A stretch of DNA of 64,000 bases from NCBI RefSeq assembly GCF_921294215.1, contig NZ_CAKLDM010000001.1, positions 1,426,001 to 1,490,000 of the forward strand, given 5' to 3'. The notes beneath the pieces are model-generated. The model was not told the origin of the DNA. It did no database searches and saw nothing but the letters and a program-made list of their open reading frames with translations. Both the position numbers and the translations under genes were made by a program. Positions within the stretch are counted from its first letter, which is position 1. Each line of letters begins with the position of its first letter. Source of the stretch: Vibrio marisflavi CECT 7928 (GTDB taxonomy: Bacteria; Pseudomonadota; Gammaproteobacteria; Enterobacterales; Vibrionaceae). Positions 9,955 to 18,185 of the stretch are shown in pieces.

Positions 9955-10821
9955 TTAAGCTCGAAACAAGTTGTTGTCTTGATTGTAGTCAACTTCCCAT
10001 CGGAACGGTGAAAAGTTGGTATTGCTGTCTAGCATGTCGCTTTGTTCTGCACGCTTAAACCAGTCAATGACTCGTTTGGTCACGATTGGATACATGATCA
10101 CTTCATACACAACTTTAGTGCAGAACGAAAAGACCAAAAAGTGCAGCATATTTTCAATTGGCCACACACCATAGAAAGCGATTAAACAAAACAGCCCAGT
10201 ATCAACCATCTCTGAAACCAATAGAGAGCGCAAAATACGTTGGAATAAGAATCCACGCTTTTTCACCTTCACTTTTTGAAACACGTAACTTGAAATCATA
10301 AATGAAAATAAAAATGTTACTGACGAAGCAAAGTAGGTTCGGATCATGTTGCCGAAAACAATGCTATAAGAGCTTTGCAAATGCCAAAACTTAGAAGGTG
10401 GCAAAACAATCACAAGCCAGATACAAAACGTAAAAAAGATCATGGAAAAGAAGGCACTCCACACGACCCTACGGGCGTATTGGAATCCGTATACATCAGT
10501 AATGACGTAGTCGAAGATGTATGAAAGTGGATAAATGAACATGCCGCCAGTGATGGTAAAACCATACAGTGACACCAGCTTACTAGACAGAATATTGCTG
10601 ACAATCATCACCATCACCAGCATGATTGATAGTGGGAGTATGTATTTGTACTCTTGCTTTCGAACGGTGTAGTCAATTTTGTCGAATTCATAGCACCCTC
10701 TTGCTCTGCCAGCAAAATAGGCTGACTTGCCATCAATCTTATTCAAGATGTCTGGGTTTGAGTCAATCAACTCCTGAGTCAAAAGGATTTTTTGGCCATT
10801 AATATCAATATATTGTTCCAC
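9955..10821 (-). CDS. Queuosine precursor transporter-like membrane protein (YhhQ/DUF165 family)
   Basis: Inner-membrane protein of 288 residues with about six helices. It matches the queuosine precursor transporter (QPTR/YhhQ) family in MLVMVMIVSNILSSKL, the YPLSYIFDYVITDVYG segment and SEMVDTGLF. E. coli YhhQ imports preQ0/preQ1. This copy has an extra hydrophilic N-terminus of about 60 residues that ordinary YhhQ proteins lack, so it may be a specialised paralogue. Start GTG at 10821 with GGAG ten bases upstream. It follows the methyltransferase gene by 12 bases, so the two form an operon. Substrate is inferred from family only. Confidence 0.75.
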   Translation of the reverse strand: MEQYIDINGQKILLTQELIDSNPDILNKIDGKSAYFAGRARGCYEFDKIDYTVRKQEYKYILPLSIMLVMVMIVSNILSSKLVSLYGFTITGGMFIYPLSYIFDYVITDVYGFQYARRVVWSAFFSMIFFTFCIWLVIVLPPSKFWHLQSSYSIVFGNMIRTYFASSVTFLFSFMISSYVFQKVKVKKRGFLFQRILRSLLVSEMVDTGLFCLIAFYGVWPIENMLHFLVFSFCTKVVYEVIMYPIVTKRVIDWFKRAEQSDMLDSNTNFSPFRWEVDYNQDNNLFRA

Positions 10822-10833
10822 AGTTTGAATCTC

Positions 10834-11526
10834 CTACTTCTGCATAACTAAATAAAAATACGGAGATTCGTGGTACTCATCTCGATACGGTTGATTGTCT
10901 GCGATTTCACCTAATGGCTGATGCAATGCCAAATAACTGAAGCCAAGCTTTTCGCACTCTTGTTGGATAGTTTCTGGTTTCCAATAAACATCTTCGACAA
11001 CCAGATCAACGTTTTTCAGGTGAACATTAAAGCAATCGCCCTCCAATTCTGGTGGGGTTCCCACTCCTTGCACACTGGAAAAGTCGGCAACTGCAACAGC
11101 TCGATTCGGCTTCACGATAAGAAGAAACCCACCTTCATTAAGTGAGTTGTAACAACGCTCCAGCTCTTGGCTCATAGATTGAAGAGAATCGACGTGGCAA
11201 AACATAAGAAAGGAAAAGATAGAATCAAACTTTGCGCTAGGGTATTGCTTGCTCGATAAGTCGTTTAGGAATACCTCAACGTCTGGGTGGCTCTTATGAG
11301 TGTTTTTCAATGCGAGTTCGCTGATGTCACATCCTGTGACGCTATCGCATAAGTCTTTAATCACACCGATGGATCGCCCGCTCCCACATCCTAAATCCAA
11401 AGCTCTTTTCGGCTTTAAATTTAGTTTTGATAGCAGTTTTTCGACATCTCGGTACGCTAAGAATCCTGTCCCTGATACAGTACTTTTGGAGTATTTTTCA
11501 ACATCCTGGTCTGTAAATTCGATCAT
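10834..11526 (-). CDS. Class I SAM-dependent methyltransferase
   Basis: Cytoplasmic enzyme of 230 residues. It carries motif I for S-adenosylmethionine binding (ALDLGCGSGRSIG, about 40-52), an acidic residue ending the next strand (VTGCDISELAL), and post-motif II FDSIFSFLMFCH. The C-terminal half (EGGFLLIVKPNRAV ... PYFYLVMQK) fits the methyltransferase type 11/25 group. The methyl acceptor cannot be told from sequence. It is the first gene of a two-gene operon with the QPTR-like transporter, a pairing that hints at methylation of a transported small molecule or of a modified-nucleoside precursor; that is speculation. Confidence 0.8.
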   Translation of the reverse strand: MIEFTDQDVEKYSKSTVSGTGFLAYRDVEKLLSKLNLKPKRALDLGCGSGRSIGVIKDLCDSVTGCDISELALKNTHKSHPDVEVFLNDLSSKQYPSAKFDSIFSFLMFCHVDSLQSMSQELERCYNSLNEGGFLLIVKPNRAVAVADFSSVQGVGTPPELEGDCFNVHLKNVDLVVEDVYWKPETIQQECEKLGFSYLALHQPLGEIADNQPYRDEYHESPYFYLVMQK

Positions 11527-11763
11527 GTTATTCTCTGTTTATAGCGGATAAAACTGACGTTTTTATACCCATATATAGGCATAGCACGCAGTATTATATC
11601 CAAAACAGCTGAATATACACGGCTGCCGTGTGTTTCTTTATCAAATCAGGCCGAAAAGAGAAGTACTAAACTGCTAAAAGCCCAAAGTTAATTTAACCTC
11701 GGGCTTGGATAACAAATCAAAACTATATGGCAACAGCGATTCTATTGCGTTGATTTTTAGTAC

Positions 11764-12765
11764 TTATGCTGGAACTGCTTGTTGCATCACTGCTTCGTTA
11801 AACGCGACTGGGTCTTTAAGAATTGCTCGCCCGACGGCAGCCAAATCCAGTCGGCCACTGTGCAATGCATATTCAATGTATTCTGCCGTTTCTATACCAC
11901 CAACACCAATGACAGGCACATTAAGCTTTGCTTGCTTAAGATAGCTCGACTCATCGACCAAATACCCTTCTCCACGACGATCTTTGGGGCGATTCCACCC
12001 GCCAATACCCGAAGACACATCGATAATATCAACACCGGCTTTAACAAATAGGCGACAGATTTGTTCCATATCCTGTTGAGTTAGCCCTTCGGGATATAGA
12101 TCCTGTCCTGGTACTCGCACCATTATACCAAGCTTAGTTTCAAGCTTTATTTGTTGAATAATTTCGGTAATCAAGCGAGCGCGACTTTCAAGGCTTCCAC
12201 CATATTGATCATCTCTTTGATTCGTGACTGGTGACAGTATTTGGTTCAACCCGTACCCGTGAGCACAGTGAAGTTCTACAAAGTCAAAGCCCGCTTTTTC
12301 TACCCGTTTCGCAGCTGCAATAAACGATGCTTTTAATCCAAGCATATCTTGCAATGTCATCGCTTTCGGCTTAGGTAACGTGCGATCATATGCTGGTACT
12401 GTAATACCTGATGGCCCCATTAATTCAGGGCAAATATCCAGCTGAGCCTTTCCGCCGCAGTGAGTAAGTTGAAACCCAGCTTTTACTCCATGAGAATGTA
12501 TTACTGCGGCAATCTTGCTAATCCCATCGATGCATTCATCTACGTGCGCACCTAACTGATTAGCTTCACTTCGGCCAGTCACATCAACAAAGCTATACTC
12601 CACCATCACTAGGCCAGCACCAGATCTAGCAAGTTTATCGTAGTGCGCGATAGTTTTGTCAGTTGCGATACCTTCTGTGGTTGCTGTTTGAGAGGCCATG
12701 GGTGGCACCACTAAACGATTAATTAGGTCACCAGCACCAGTATGTAGGGGTAAAAAACGTTTCAT
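11764..12765 (-). CDS. NADH:flavin oxidoreductase, Old Yellow Enzyme family
   Basis: FMN-dependent TIM-barrel ene-reductase of 333 residues, single domain, without the FeS/FAD extension of the DCR-like branch. Features: RLVVPPMASQTA at the N-terminal FMN site, the ELHCAHGYGLNQILSP segment with the substrate-binding His pair, a QRDDQYGGSLESRARL loop typical of the family, and VGVGGIET/AVGRAILKDP phosphate-binding loops. The physiological substrate is unknown; family members reduce activated C=C bonds. Start ATG preceded by GAGGCGAC. It is divergent from the LysR gene at 12867, which probably controls it. Confidence 0.88.
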   Translation of the reverse strand: MKRFLPLHTGAGDLINRLVVPPMASQTATTEGIATDKTIAHYDKLARSGAGLVMVEYSFVDVTGRSEANQLGAHVDECIDGISKIAAVIHSHGVKAGFQLTHCGGKAQLDICPELMGPSGITVPAYDRTLPKPKAMTLQDMLGLKASFIAAAKRVEKAGFDFVELHCAHGYGLNQILSPVTNQRDDQYGGSLESRARLITEIIQQIKLETKLGIMVRVPGQDLYPEGLTQQDMEQICRLFVKAGVDIIDVSSGIGGWNRPKDRRGEGYLVDESSYLKQAKLNVPVIGVGGIETAEYIEYALHSGRLDLAAVGRAILKDPVAFNEAVMQQAVPA

Positions 12766-12866
12766 GTCGCCTCTCTATTTCTCAATCTACGCGCAGCTAT
12801 TCTAAGCTAGCTTTATATGATAAAAAAGAAACAATATTTCCACATCTGTTTCCATAAAGGCAACAC

Positions 12867-13727
12867 ATGAAAATCGATGATTTAGTTATATTTGTTGAAG
12901 TCGCGAAAGCTCCTAGTTTACGAAGTGCTGCATGCAAGCTAAATGTACAACCCGGCACACTATCAAAAACGATTAAAAGAGTAGAGAGCTACTATCAACA
13001 AGAATTGTTTAGTCGATCCAGCAGTCACTGGAAGCTCACTTCTGCAGGTGAAACGCTTTTCCAGCGTGCTATCGAGCTTATTGCTATCAACGATAAAATT
13101 GAGCGAGAGCTAGGTAAACCTAGGCGGCCACATTTAAGAATTTGTGGCTCAGAAACCTTGTTGAGCTACTTTGTCCCACAGTTGGTGCAACGTATGGTTG
13201 ATAAGGAACTTAACGCAACACTAGAAACCAAGACAGCTCAAGATTTAGAAGCACTTCGTAAACACGATGCCGATTTAGCGCTAGTTGCTCGGTTAAACGA
13301 GCAAACTCCTGTTGAAAGGCAAATCGCTGCTCAGCCAATTAAGCATGTCAACTTCGTAACTGTTGCCAATTCCCACCACCCACTTGCACAACTATGCGAA
13401 GAACCCATCAACATAAAAGATGTATTGAAATATCCCTTTATCGTCCCGTCATCTCCAATCTACGGCAGCATGGACGCTCACCGTAGCCTAGATGGATGGC
13501 ATGACGAACATTTCAGTCGCTTAATTACAGCACGAGTAGACACCGCTTCAATGCTTATAGCCATGATCAAATCCAAACCACTTCTTGCTTACCTACCCGA
13601 TTACATGGCGAAAGAACACAAACTTCATATCATCGACATTGTGGGTTGTCCGTATACTTGTAAACAAACAATATGGCTTTGCAGACACAAGCAAATTCAT
13701 CACCACTGGATACATATATTCGATTAA
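12867..13727 (+). CDS. LysR-family transcriptional regulator
   Basis: Regulator of 286 residues with an N-terminal winged HTH (MKIDDLVIFVEVAKAPSLR, then the recognition helix in QPGTLSKTIKRVE) and a C-terminal effector-binding domain. It is divergent from the Old Yellow Enzyme gene with about 100 bases between starts. The likely target is that enzyme and the likely signal its substrate, an inference from layout. Confidence 0.85.
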   Translation: MKIDDLVIFVEVAKAPSLRSAACKLNVQPGTLSKTIKRVESYYQQELFSRSSSHWKLTSAGETLFQRAIELIAINDKIERELGKPRRPHLRICGSETLLSYFVPQLVQRMVDKELNATLETKTAQDLEALRKHDADLALVARLNEQTPVERQIAAQPIKHVNFVTVANSHHPLAQLCEEPINIKDVLKYPFIVPSSPIYGSMDAHRSLDGWHDEHFSRLITARVDTASMLIAMIKSKPLLAYLPDYMAKEHKLHIIDIVGCPYTCKQTIWLCRHKQIHHHWIHIFD

Positions 13728-13842
13728 TTTAATTCGACAGATTTGCCTCAAAGATTTCGTTTTAAATATACCCATACAAATTTAGTGTCTTTTATATATT
13801 ATGCTAAACTGGTTTCATATAAATAAAAATATAGGCAACGTC

Positions 13843-14232
13843 ATGTTGAGTAAGATACTGATTATTGATGATTCAGAGCTTAGCTTGAGTGTCATGAAAG
13901 CTCTAATCCAAGAAAGCTATTTATCTGAAAGGGTTTCTCTGACTCTTTGCAAAAATACAGTTGATGCTAAAGAGTTCATTGAAAAACAAGATTTTGACTT
14001 AATTATTACCGATATTGTCATGCCAGAGATTAGTGGCTATGAATTAATTTCTCACATAAAAGAGCACTATCAAACACCAGTGTTAGCCATATCATCTGGC
14101 TATGGTAAAGATGATCCAGCACTGGTGCTCGAAACAGCTAAAGAGTTAGGGGCTGACAAAGTTTTGTTTAAGTTCCACTTGCAGCAAGAGTTGGTCAATA
14201 CAGTAAGCCTATATGTACAGCAAGCGGCCTAA
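13843..14232 (+). CDS. Stand-alone CheY-like receiver protein
   Basis: Single receiver domain of about 129 residues from the ATG at 13843, with AGG upstream; an in-frame ATG at 13801 would add 14 atypical residues. It has the acidic pair D9-D10 (ILIIDDSE), phospho-acceptor D57 (LIITDIVMPEISG), the Ser/Thr switch position in AISSGYG, and conserved Lys near 110 (VLFKF). No output domain. There is no kinase next to it, so its phosphodonor is unknown; a phosphorelay or chemotaxis role is possible. It is followed after 21 bases by a small membrane protein gene with a very strong ribosome binding site. Confidence 0.85.
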   Translation: MLSKILIIDDSELSLSVMKALIQESYLSERVSLTLCKNTVDAKEFIEKQDFDLIITDIVMPEISGYELISHIKEHYQTPVLAISSGYGKDDPALVLETAKELGADKVLFKFHLQQELVNTVSLYVQQAA

Positions 14233-14253
14233 CTTGCCCAAAGGAGGTTTGCA

Positions 14254-14367
14254 ATGGATATACAAGAAGAAGGTGTTAAAGGAGACAGAAGCTCTCGTGT
14301 GCTGTTTTTTTGGTATTTGGTTTGTATCTTAGCTGTATTGGCGGTTGTTATAGTATCAAGACTCTAG
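14254..14367 (+). CDS. 37-residue single-span membrane miniprotein
   Basis: A short gene with a near-perfect ribosome binding site (AAAGGAGG, 14240-14247) seven bases from its ATG. The product has a charged N-terminus (MDIQEEGVKGDRSSR) and one hydrophobic helix (VLFFWYLVCILAVLAVVIV) ending in SRL, so it is probably an inner-membrane protein with the N-terminus in the cytoplasm or periplasm. It lies 21 bases after the CheY-like gene, in the same direction, so the two are likely co-transcribed. I do not recognise a family. A regulatory partner of the receiver is a guess. Confidence 0.6.
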   Translation: MDIQEEGVKGDRSSRVLFFWYLVCILAVLAVVIVSRL

Positions 14368-14529
14368 TCGAGGATTTCTTAACTTCTTCATTCACATAGC
14401 TAACTTGAGCCATGAGTATTACCTTTAGAATCCACTGATTATTAGATGCACCAATAAAGCTAATAAAGCCGATAAAAACCGGAGTATTGTTGTATATATG
14501 CGGTCATATGACCTTATTGTCTGCACTAT

Positions 14530-14623
14530 AAGAGCCTATACCTGATCACTCCCTAGATAAAATGGTACTAAATAAGGGGTTCGTGCAATAAAACAATCGA
14601 TAACCCCAAAGGTATAGGCTTTT
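14530..14623. repeat. Nested inverted repeats, possible structured RNA or terminator
   Basis: Outer arms at 14530-14543 and 14610-14623 pair over 14 positions (13 Watson-Crick plus one G-T). Inner arms GGGGTT (14576-14581) and AACCCC (14602-14607) lie inside. On the plus strand the outer arm ends in TTTT then GTATT, so it could end the CheY-like/miniprotein transcript. The 66-base interior is unusually long for a simple terminator. Confidence 0.4.
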
Positions 14624-14626
14624 GTA

Positions 14627-15211
14627 TTAGCCACAGCTAGCTAACTTACCAATAGAAACGTTATCCGTTAACTTGCCTTGTTGTGTGTACTTCCCGTCAT
14701 AAAAGCACTGTGTTGGCCACCCTTTCTTCCCCTGATGAAGCTGCGCGACATTAGCGACACCGCAAGCTGTATAGCCATTGAAAGGAACGACATAGTTAGT
14801 CGGATTGTTAGAGCTAAGCTTAACAGCAAGTTGATTAAAACCTTCTTGACCATCACAGGCACCAGCACCATGAACTTTAAACCACACCAAAGAATCGAGT
14901 ATCTGCGTTTGGTTATGAATAGGGTATAAATCAAATCGACCTTGTTCAGCTGGATTCGAGTCGACCTTCTTCTCCAGCTTTGAATGGCGAGTGCTTTTTG
15001 TCTCTATGGGTAAAACTGAAACAGGCAAGCGAGTAATTGAGCATGCTGAGTTAGAGCGATTCAGAATGCCGTAGTAGTCATTGGTTTGAGACATACCTGG
15101 TGTCTCTATGGCCAAATGGCGTATCTGTATTTGGTCTGGCTTGCACTCAGGTAAAGGCTTAGCTTGAGCGACAAAGGGAATTGAAAAAGCGAGCAGTGCT
15201 AGGTATCTCAT
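14627..15211 (-). CDS. Secreted DUF4232-like protein
   Basis: Exported protein of 194 residues with a clear signal peptide (MRYLALLAFSIPFVAQA, cleavage near residue 17). The mature part has six or more cysteines (PECKPDQ, SACSITRL, GACDGQEG, TACGVAN, TQCFYDG, ASCG) spaced like disulfide pairs, and segments resembling DUF4232 (YYGILNRSNSACSITRLP). It is probably periplasmic or secreted. No enzymatic motif is visible. The family assignment is tentative. Confidence 0.55.
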   Translation of the reverse strand: MRYLALLAFSIPFVAQAKPLPECKPDQIQIRHLAIETPGMSQTNDYYGILNRSNSACSITRLPVSVLPIETKSTRHSKLEKKVDSNPAEQGRFDLYPIHNQTQILDSLVWFKVHGAGACDGQEGFNQLAVKLSSNNPTNYVVPFNGYTACGVANVAQLHQGKKGWPTQCFYDGKYTQQGKLTDNVSIGKLASCG

Positions 15212-15307
15212 TATGATTCCGTAATATTCGATATGAGATAACAGACTATCACCGCTACGGTGAACTATAAATTAACGGCGCCTATCAGCTTTGAAAACTA
15301 GAAGACG

Positions 15308-15342
15308 CTATCAGCGAATAGTCACGGTTTACTCGCTGATAG
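15308..15342 (-). terminator. Hairpin downstream of PAP2 gene
   Basis: Ten-base perfect arms CTATCAGCGA/TCGCTGATAG separated by 15 bases, 35 bases after the minus-strand PAP2 stop. There is no strong T tract, so the terminator call is moderate. Confidence 0.45.
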
Positions 15343-15377
15343 TAATTAGCAGTGGGTTCAATCTAACTACAAACCAA

Positions 15378-15950
15378 TTACCAATTCATCGCAACCATCA
15401 CACCAGCTTCACTACGACTCGCCCATGGGATGATTTGTAGCTGATTCTGTGAAGGCGTGGTAAATGCCCAAGCTGCTAGTGAACCAACTGCGGCGCCCAA
15501 TAGCGCGTCTTCCCAGTAGTGCCTATCTGCTTTGACACGACCGACACCTGTTAGAGCTGCAACACTGTATGCAGGGATCGCAACTTGCCAGCCATAGCGA
15601 ATGCTCATTGTTGTCGCTGCGGAAAACGCAGTTGAAGTATGATTGGAAATAAAGCTTTTCTGATCCGAGCCATCTGGTCGGGTTTTATTGACCACCGATT
15701 TACCTAACAACGCAACACCGGAAGCCGTGACAATACTGGCACTGGCTTGCTGAAGGCCAAGCCAATCACCGTTAAATGTTGGTAACGCGAGTGCAGCGAC
15801 AACCAAACCTGTCGAACCCACATCACTGACCGTTCCCCAATCATCAGTACTAGTTGCATGCGCTGGTATCGAAACCAAAAACATAAACGCTAAGCTGAAC
15901 CTCGACAGGCATTTTCGCCCATACACCTTAAAATATGTCCCTATATACAT
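15378..15950 (-). CDS. PAP2-superfamily phosphatase
   Basis: Membrane-associated or periplasmic acid phosphatase-like protein of 190 residues with an N-terminal signal or anchor (FSLAFMFLVSIPAHA). The three catalytic motifs are recognisable in order: KTRPDGSD (K-x-RP type), SNHTSTAFS (replacing the usual PSGH; the catalytic His is kept), and GVGRVKADRHYWED (R-x5-H-x3-D with the nucleophilic His). It probably removes phosphate from a lipid or other small phosphoester. It stands alone, with no linked biosynthetic genes. Confidence 0.8.
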   Translation of the reverse strand: MYIGTYFKVYGRKCLSRFSLAFMFLVSIPAHATSTDDWGTVSDVGSTGLVVAALALPTFNGDWLGLQQASASIVTASGVALLGKSVVNKTRPDGSDQKSFISNHTSTAFSAATTMSIRYGWQVAIPAYSVAALTGVGRVKADRHYWEDALLGAAVGSLAAWAFTTPSQNQLQIIPWASRSEAGVMVAMNW

Positions 15951-16105
15951 CTTGCTCTCTCAACTACAAAATAAGAAAAGTTTTAGTTGCCTAAATTCCA
16001 GATATCCTGCACGAATATTGGGACACAACCCTTATTGCCGTTTTAGTAAGTTACTGACTAAATATCAATTTTCATCATGAAAAGTGAGAGTTGCTCAGTT
16101 AGAAA

Positions 16106-17818
16106 CTAAGGTAAAGTTGAGCTAGATCTGATTGTTACGGTATTAAAATCTATCCAGCCATTCGCTAACATCTGACTAGAACTAATAGACTCGGCAAAGC
16201 TTAAATTTTGCTTTATATGAAAGATCGGTTGATAAACATACTGCTCAATAAGTGATTGTTCAAGCTCTTCAAAAGCGCAAAGCTTTTCTTTTAACGTCGC
16301 TAGGTTCAATACATTTTTTGTCTGCTGCCAAATCAAATTTCGATGCCTATTTGTCATGCAGTTTTCCAAGGAATTATTTGCAAATAACCACTCCATCCAA
16401 GCCATTTCCAAGTCTTCGTTGAACACCTCCCCAGAGATGACAATATCTGCGTTGGCTATCGTTTCTGGACGATTAAAAACTGGGAATTCTACAACCTCCA
16501 GTTCGCTGTTTATCCCATGTTGCTGTAATCCACTTTGCACATGCTCTGCAAAACATATGTTGTCCGAGAGTTGGTAAGTGACGATTTTTAGCGTCGTATT
16601 TAAAGGTGGTATTAGATTTTTTACCTCACTATGCCGATAAGCATCAACATCTGAGCACTCTCGTTTAAGCATACCGTTGGCTTGGCAAATACCAGAGTTG
16701 TCCAGCATAGCGGGCAACCCTAGGGAAGATATTAGCGTCATGATTGCTTTACTGTTTTCTCGAACTGCCAGCCAGCTGTTGTGCTTTTGGTTTAAAAGCA
16801 AATAAACCGAGCCTTTTTCCCATTGCTGACGCTGATGAAACATTTTATCCATATTAGCTGTCACTTCCCTTCCATGCACCACGTCACTGTTGAGCAAAAA
16901 GTCTTTCGCTTTGTCACCAATATTCCATATTTCGACGCCATCTACCCAAGGGCGCCAGCCATGATACGATTCGTAGACCTTCAAATATGTTCGCCACTCC
17001 GTCTGTTCCGCTAAGTAAAATGGCCCAGAGCCAAGCAATTTTTCATTTTCGTATTTGGTAATTCCCATAGGATCAAACGAAAGCAGCTTTTTTATAAACG
17101 ATGATGAAAAACTACTGTAAAACGATATGCGGTACTCATCCTTCACTTCGATTTTTGAAATGCAACTGTAGAGCTTAGCGTTATGGTTCTTTGAGTTCAT
17201 TAACCTTTCATAATGCACTTTAATATCAGCACTCGATATCCGTGAACCGTCGTGAAAAGTGATGCCTTTTCTTAAAGTCACATGTACACCCCCAGAACTC
17301 TCGCTCCAGTTTAGAGCTAAGTCACCTGTGTACATGGCTGTCTCACTGTCAAACCTAATCAACTTTGCATACAAATGGTTAGCAATGTGCTGTTCAGTTC
17401 GACGAGCAATGGAGATCGGGTCTAAACAATGTGTCCCTCTATAAAAGGGAACACGCAATATGTGTTTAGACAGAGGCTTTGCAGTTGGCACAGCTAGATA
17501 GTTCGCTAAAAATTGCTCCTGCTTACCTTTTTCAACCAGCTTCATAGCCAGCTCTATTTTGCCTTTCTGAAGGAGGTGCGTAGCTTCGGCATCGATTGTC
17601 TGCCTCACGTCTTTAAGCAAAGTAATTATCGGTAGGTTTCCTCGTCCAACGCTGGGTTGCCAATCAATAATGTTTTGCTCGGACAGTTTCTTAATCACAA
17701 GTTGAGCATTGCGCTTTGAGCAAGCTAGAGCATCTGTTATTGATTCTAGAGAGAGGTTTTGAGGGTGATTTACCGCTAGTGTATTCCTTAAATAAACCAA
17801 TGCCATCCAATAACGCAT
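16106..17818 (-). CDS. SgrR-like transcriptional regulator
   Basis: Protein of about 570 residues from the ATG at 17818 (GGGGAG four bases upstream; an ATG four codons earlier is possible). Residues 1-100 form a winged HTH of the SgrR_N type (LESITDALACSKRNAQLVIKKL ... QPSVGRGNLP). The rest resembles a family 5 solute-binding protein (FYRGTHCLDPISIARRTEQHI; GDLALNWSESSGGVHVTLRKGITFHDGS), used as an intracellular ligand sensor. E. coli SgrR responds to sugar-phosphate stress and activates the small RNA SgrS; I see no SgrS-like RNA here. The ligand is unknown. Confidence 0.8.
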   Translation of the reverse strand: MRYWMALVYLRNTLAVNHPQNLSLESITDALACSKRNAQLVIKKLSEQNIIDWQPSVGRGNLPIITLLKDVRQTIDAEATHLLQKGKIELAMKLVEKGKQEQFLANYLAVPTAKPLSKHILRVPFYRGTHCLDPISIARRTEQHIANHLYAKLIRFDSETAMYTGDLALNWSESSGGVHVTLRKGITFHDGSRISSADIKVHYERLMNSKNHNAKLYSCISKIEVKDEYRISFYSSFSSSFIKKLLSFDPMGITKYENEKLLGSGPFYLAEQTEWRTYLKVYESYHGWRPWVDGVEIWNIGDKAKDFLLNSDVVHGREVTANMDKMFHQRQQWEKGSVYLLLNQKHNSWLAVRENSKAIMTLISSLGLPAMLDNSGICQANGMLKRECSDVDAYRHSEVKNLIPPLNTTLKIVTYQLSDNICFAEHVQSGLQQHGINSELEVVEFPVFNRPETIANADIVISGEVFNEDLEMAWMEWLFANNSLENCMTNRHRNLIWQQTKNVLNLATLKEKLCAFEELEQSLIEQYVYQPIFHIKQNLSFAESISSSQMLANGWIDFNTVTIRSSSTLP

Positions 17819-17997
17819 AGAACTCCCCATTCACAATATTTGCTAGCTAACGTTCCTTTTTAACATATTGTATTGGTCCTAATAAATTCAATAACTAAAG
17901 CCGAGATAAAAGGTGAAATTGTCGGGTTACTATTTCTATTTTCTCTTCATGTTTATTGGTCAATAGTTTTCAAGGTCAGCAAACATTGGAGAAAACA

Positions 17998-18162
17998 ATG
18001 AATCAGTACTTTGACTTTATACCAACACTACATAGCAGAACCTTCCAGGAAACAACGGCTTTATCTATTCCTAGAAAGAAGCGGAGGTTTTTACAGAGAA
18101 TGAAATTTACGATACTTAGAATCGAGCGAAGCAAAAAGAGCCTTAAGCAGAATTCTGCTTAA
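17998..18162 (+). CDS. Small basic hypothetical protein (doubtful)
   Basis: A 54-codon frame from the ATG at 17998 with GGAG nine bases upstream. The product is Arg/Lys-rich (IPRKKRRFLQRMKF). The last eight residues are encoded by the left half of the palindromic terminator of the opposite gene, which weakens the case. I do not recognise a family. Confidence 0.3.
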   Translation: MNQYFDFIPTLHSRTFQETTALSIPRKKRRFLQRMKFTILRIERSKKSLKQNSA

Positions 18163-18168
18163 GGCTCT
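18137..18168 (-). terminator. 32-base perfect palindrome, terminator of the solute-binding gene
   Basis: Perfect dyad of two 16-base arms centred on GAATTC. On the minus strand it is followed by TTTT and lies 17 bases after the stop of the solute-binding protein gene, so it reads as that gene's terminator. No T tract on the plus side. Confidence 0.7.
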
Positions 18169-18185
18169 CTGTAACAAGGCTTAAC

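Noticed and set aside
16106..17818. SgrR-like gene as part of an SgrR/SgrS sugar-phosphate stress locus
   Set aside because: No SgrS-like RNA or sugar transporter lies next to it. Many vibrios have several SgrR-like paralogues with unknown ligands.
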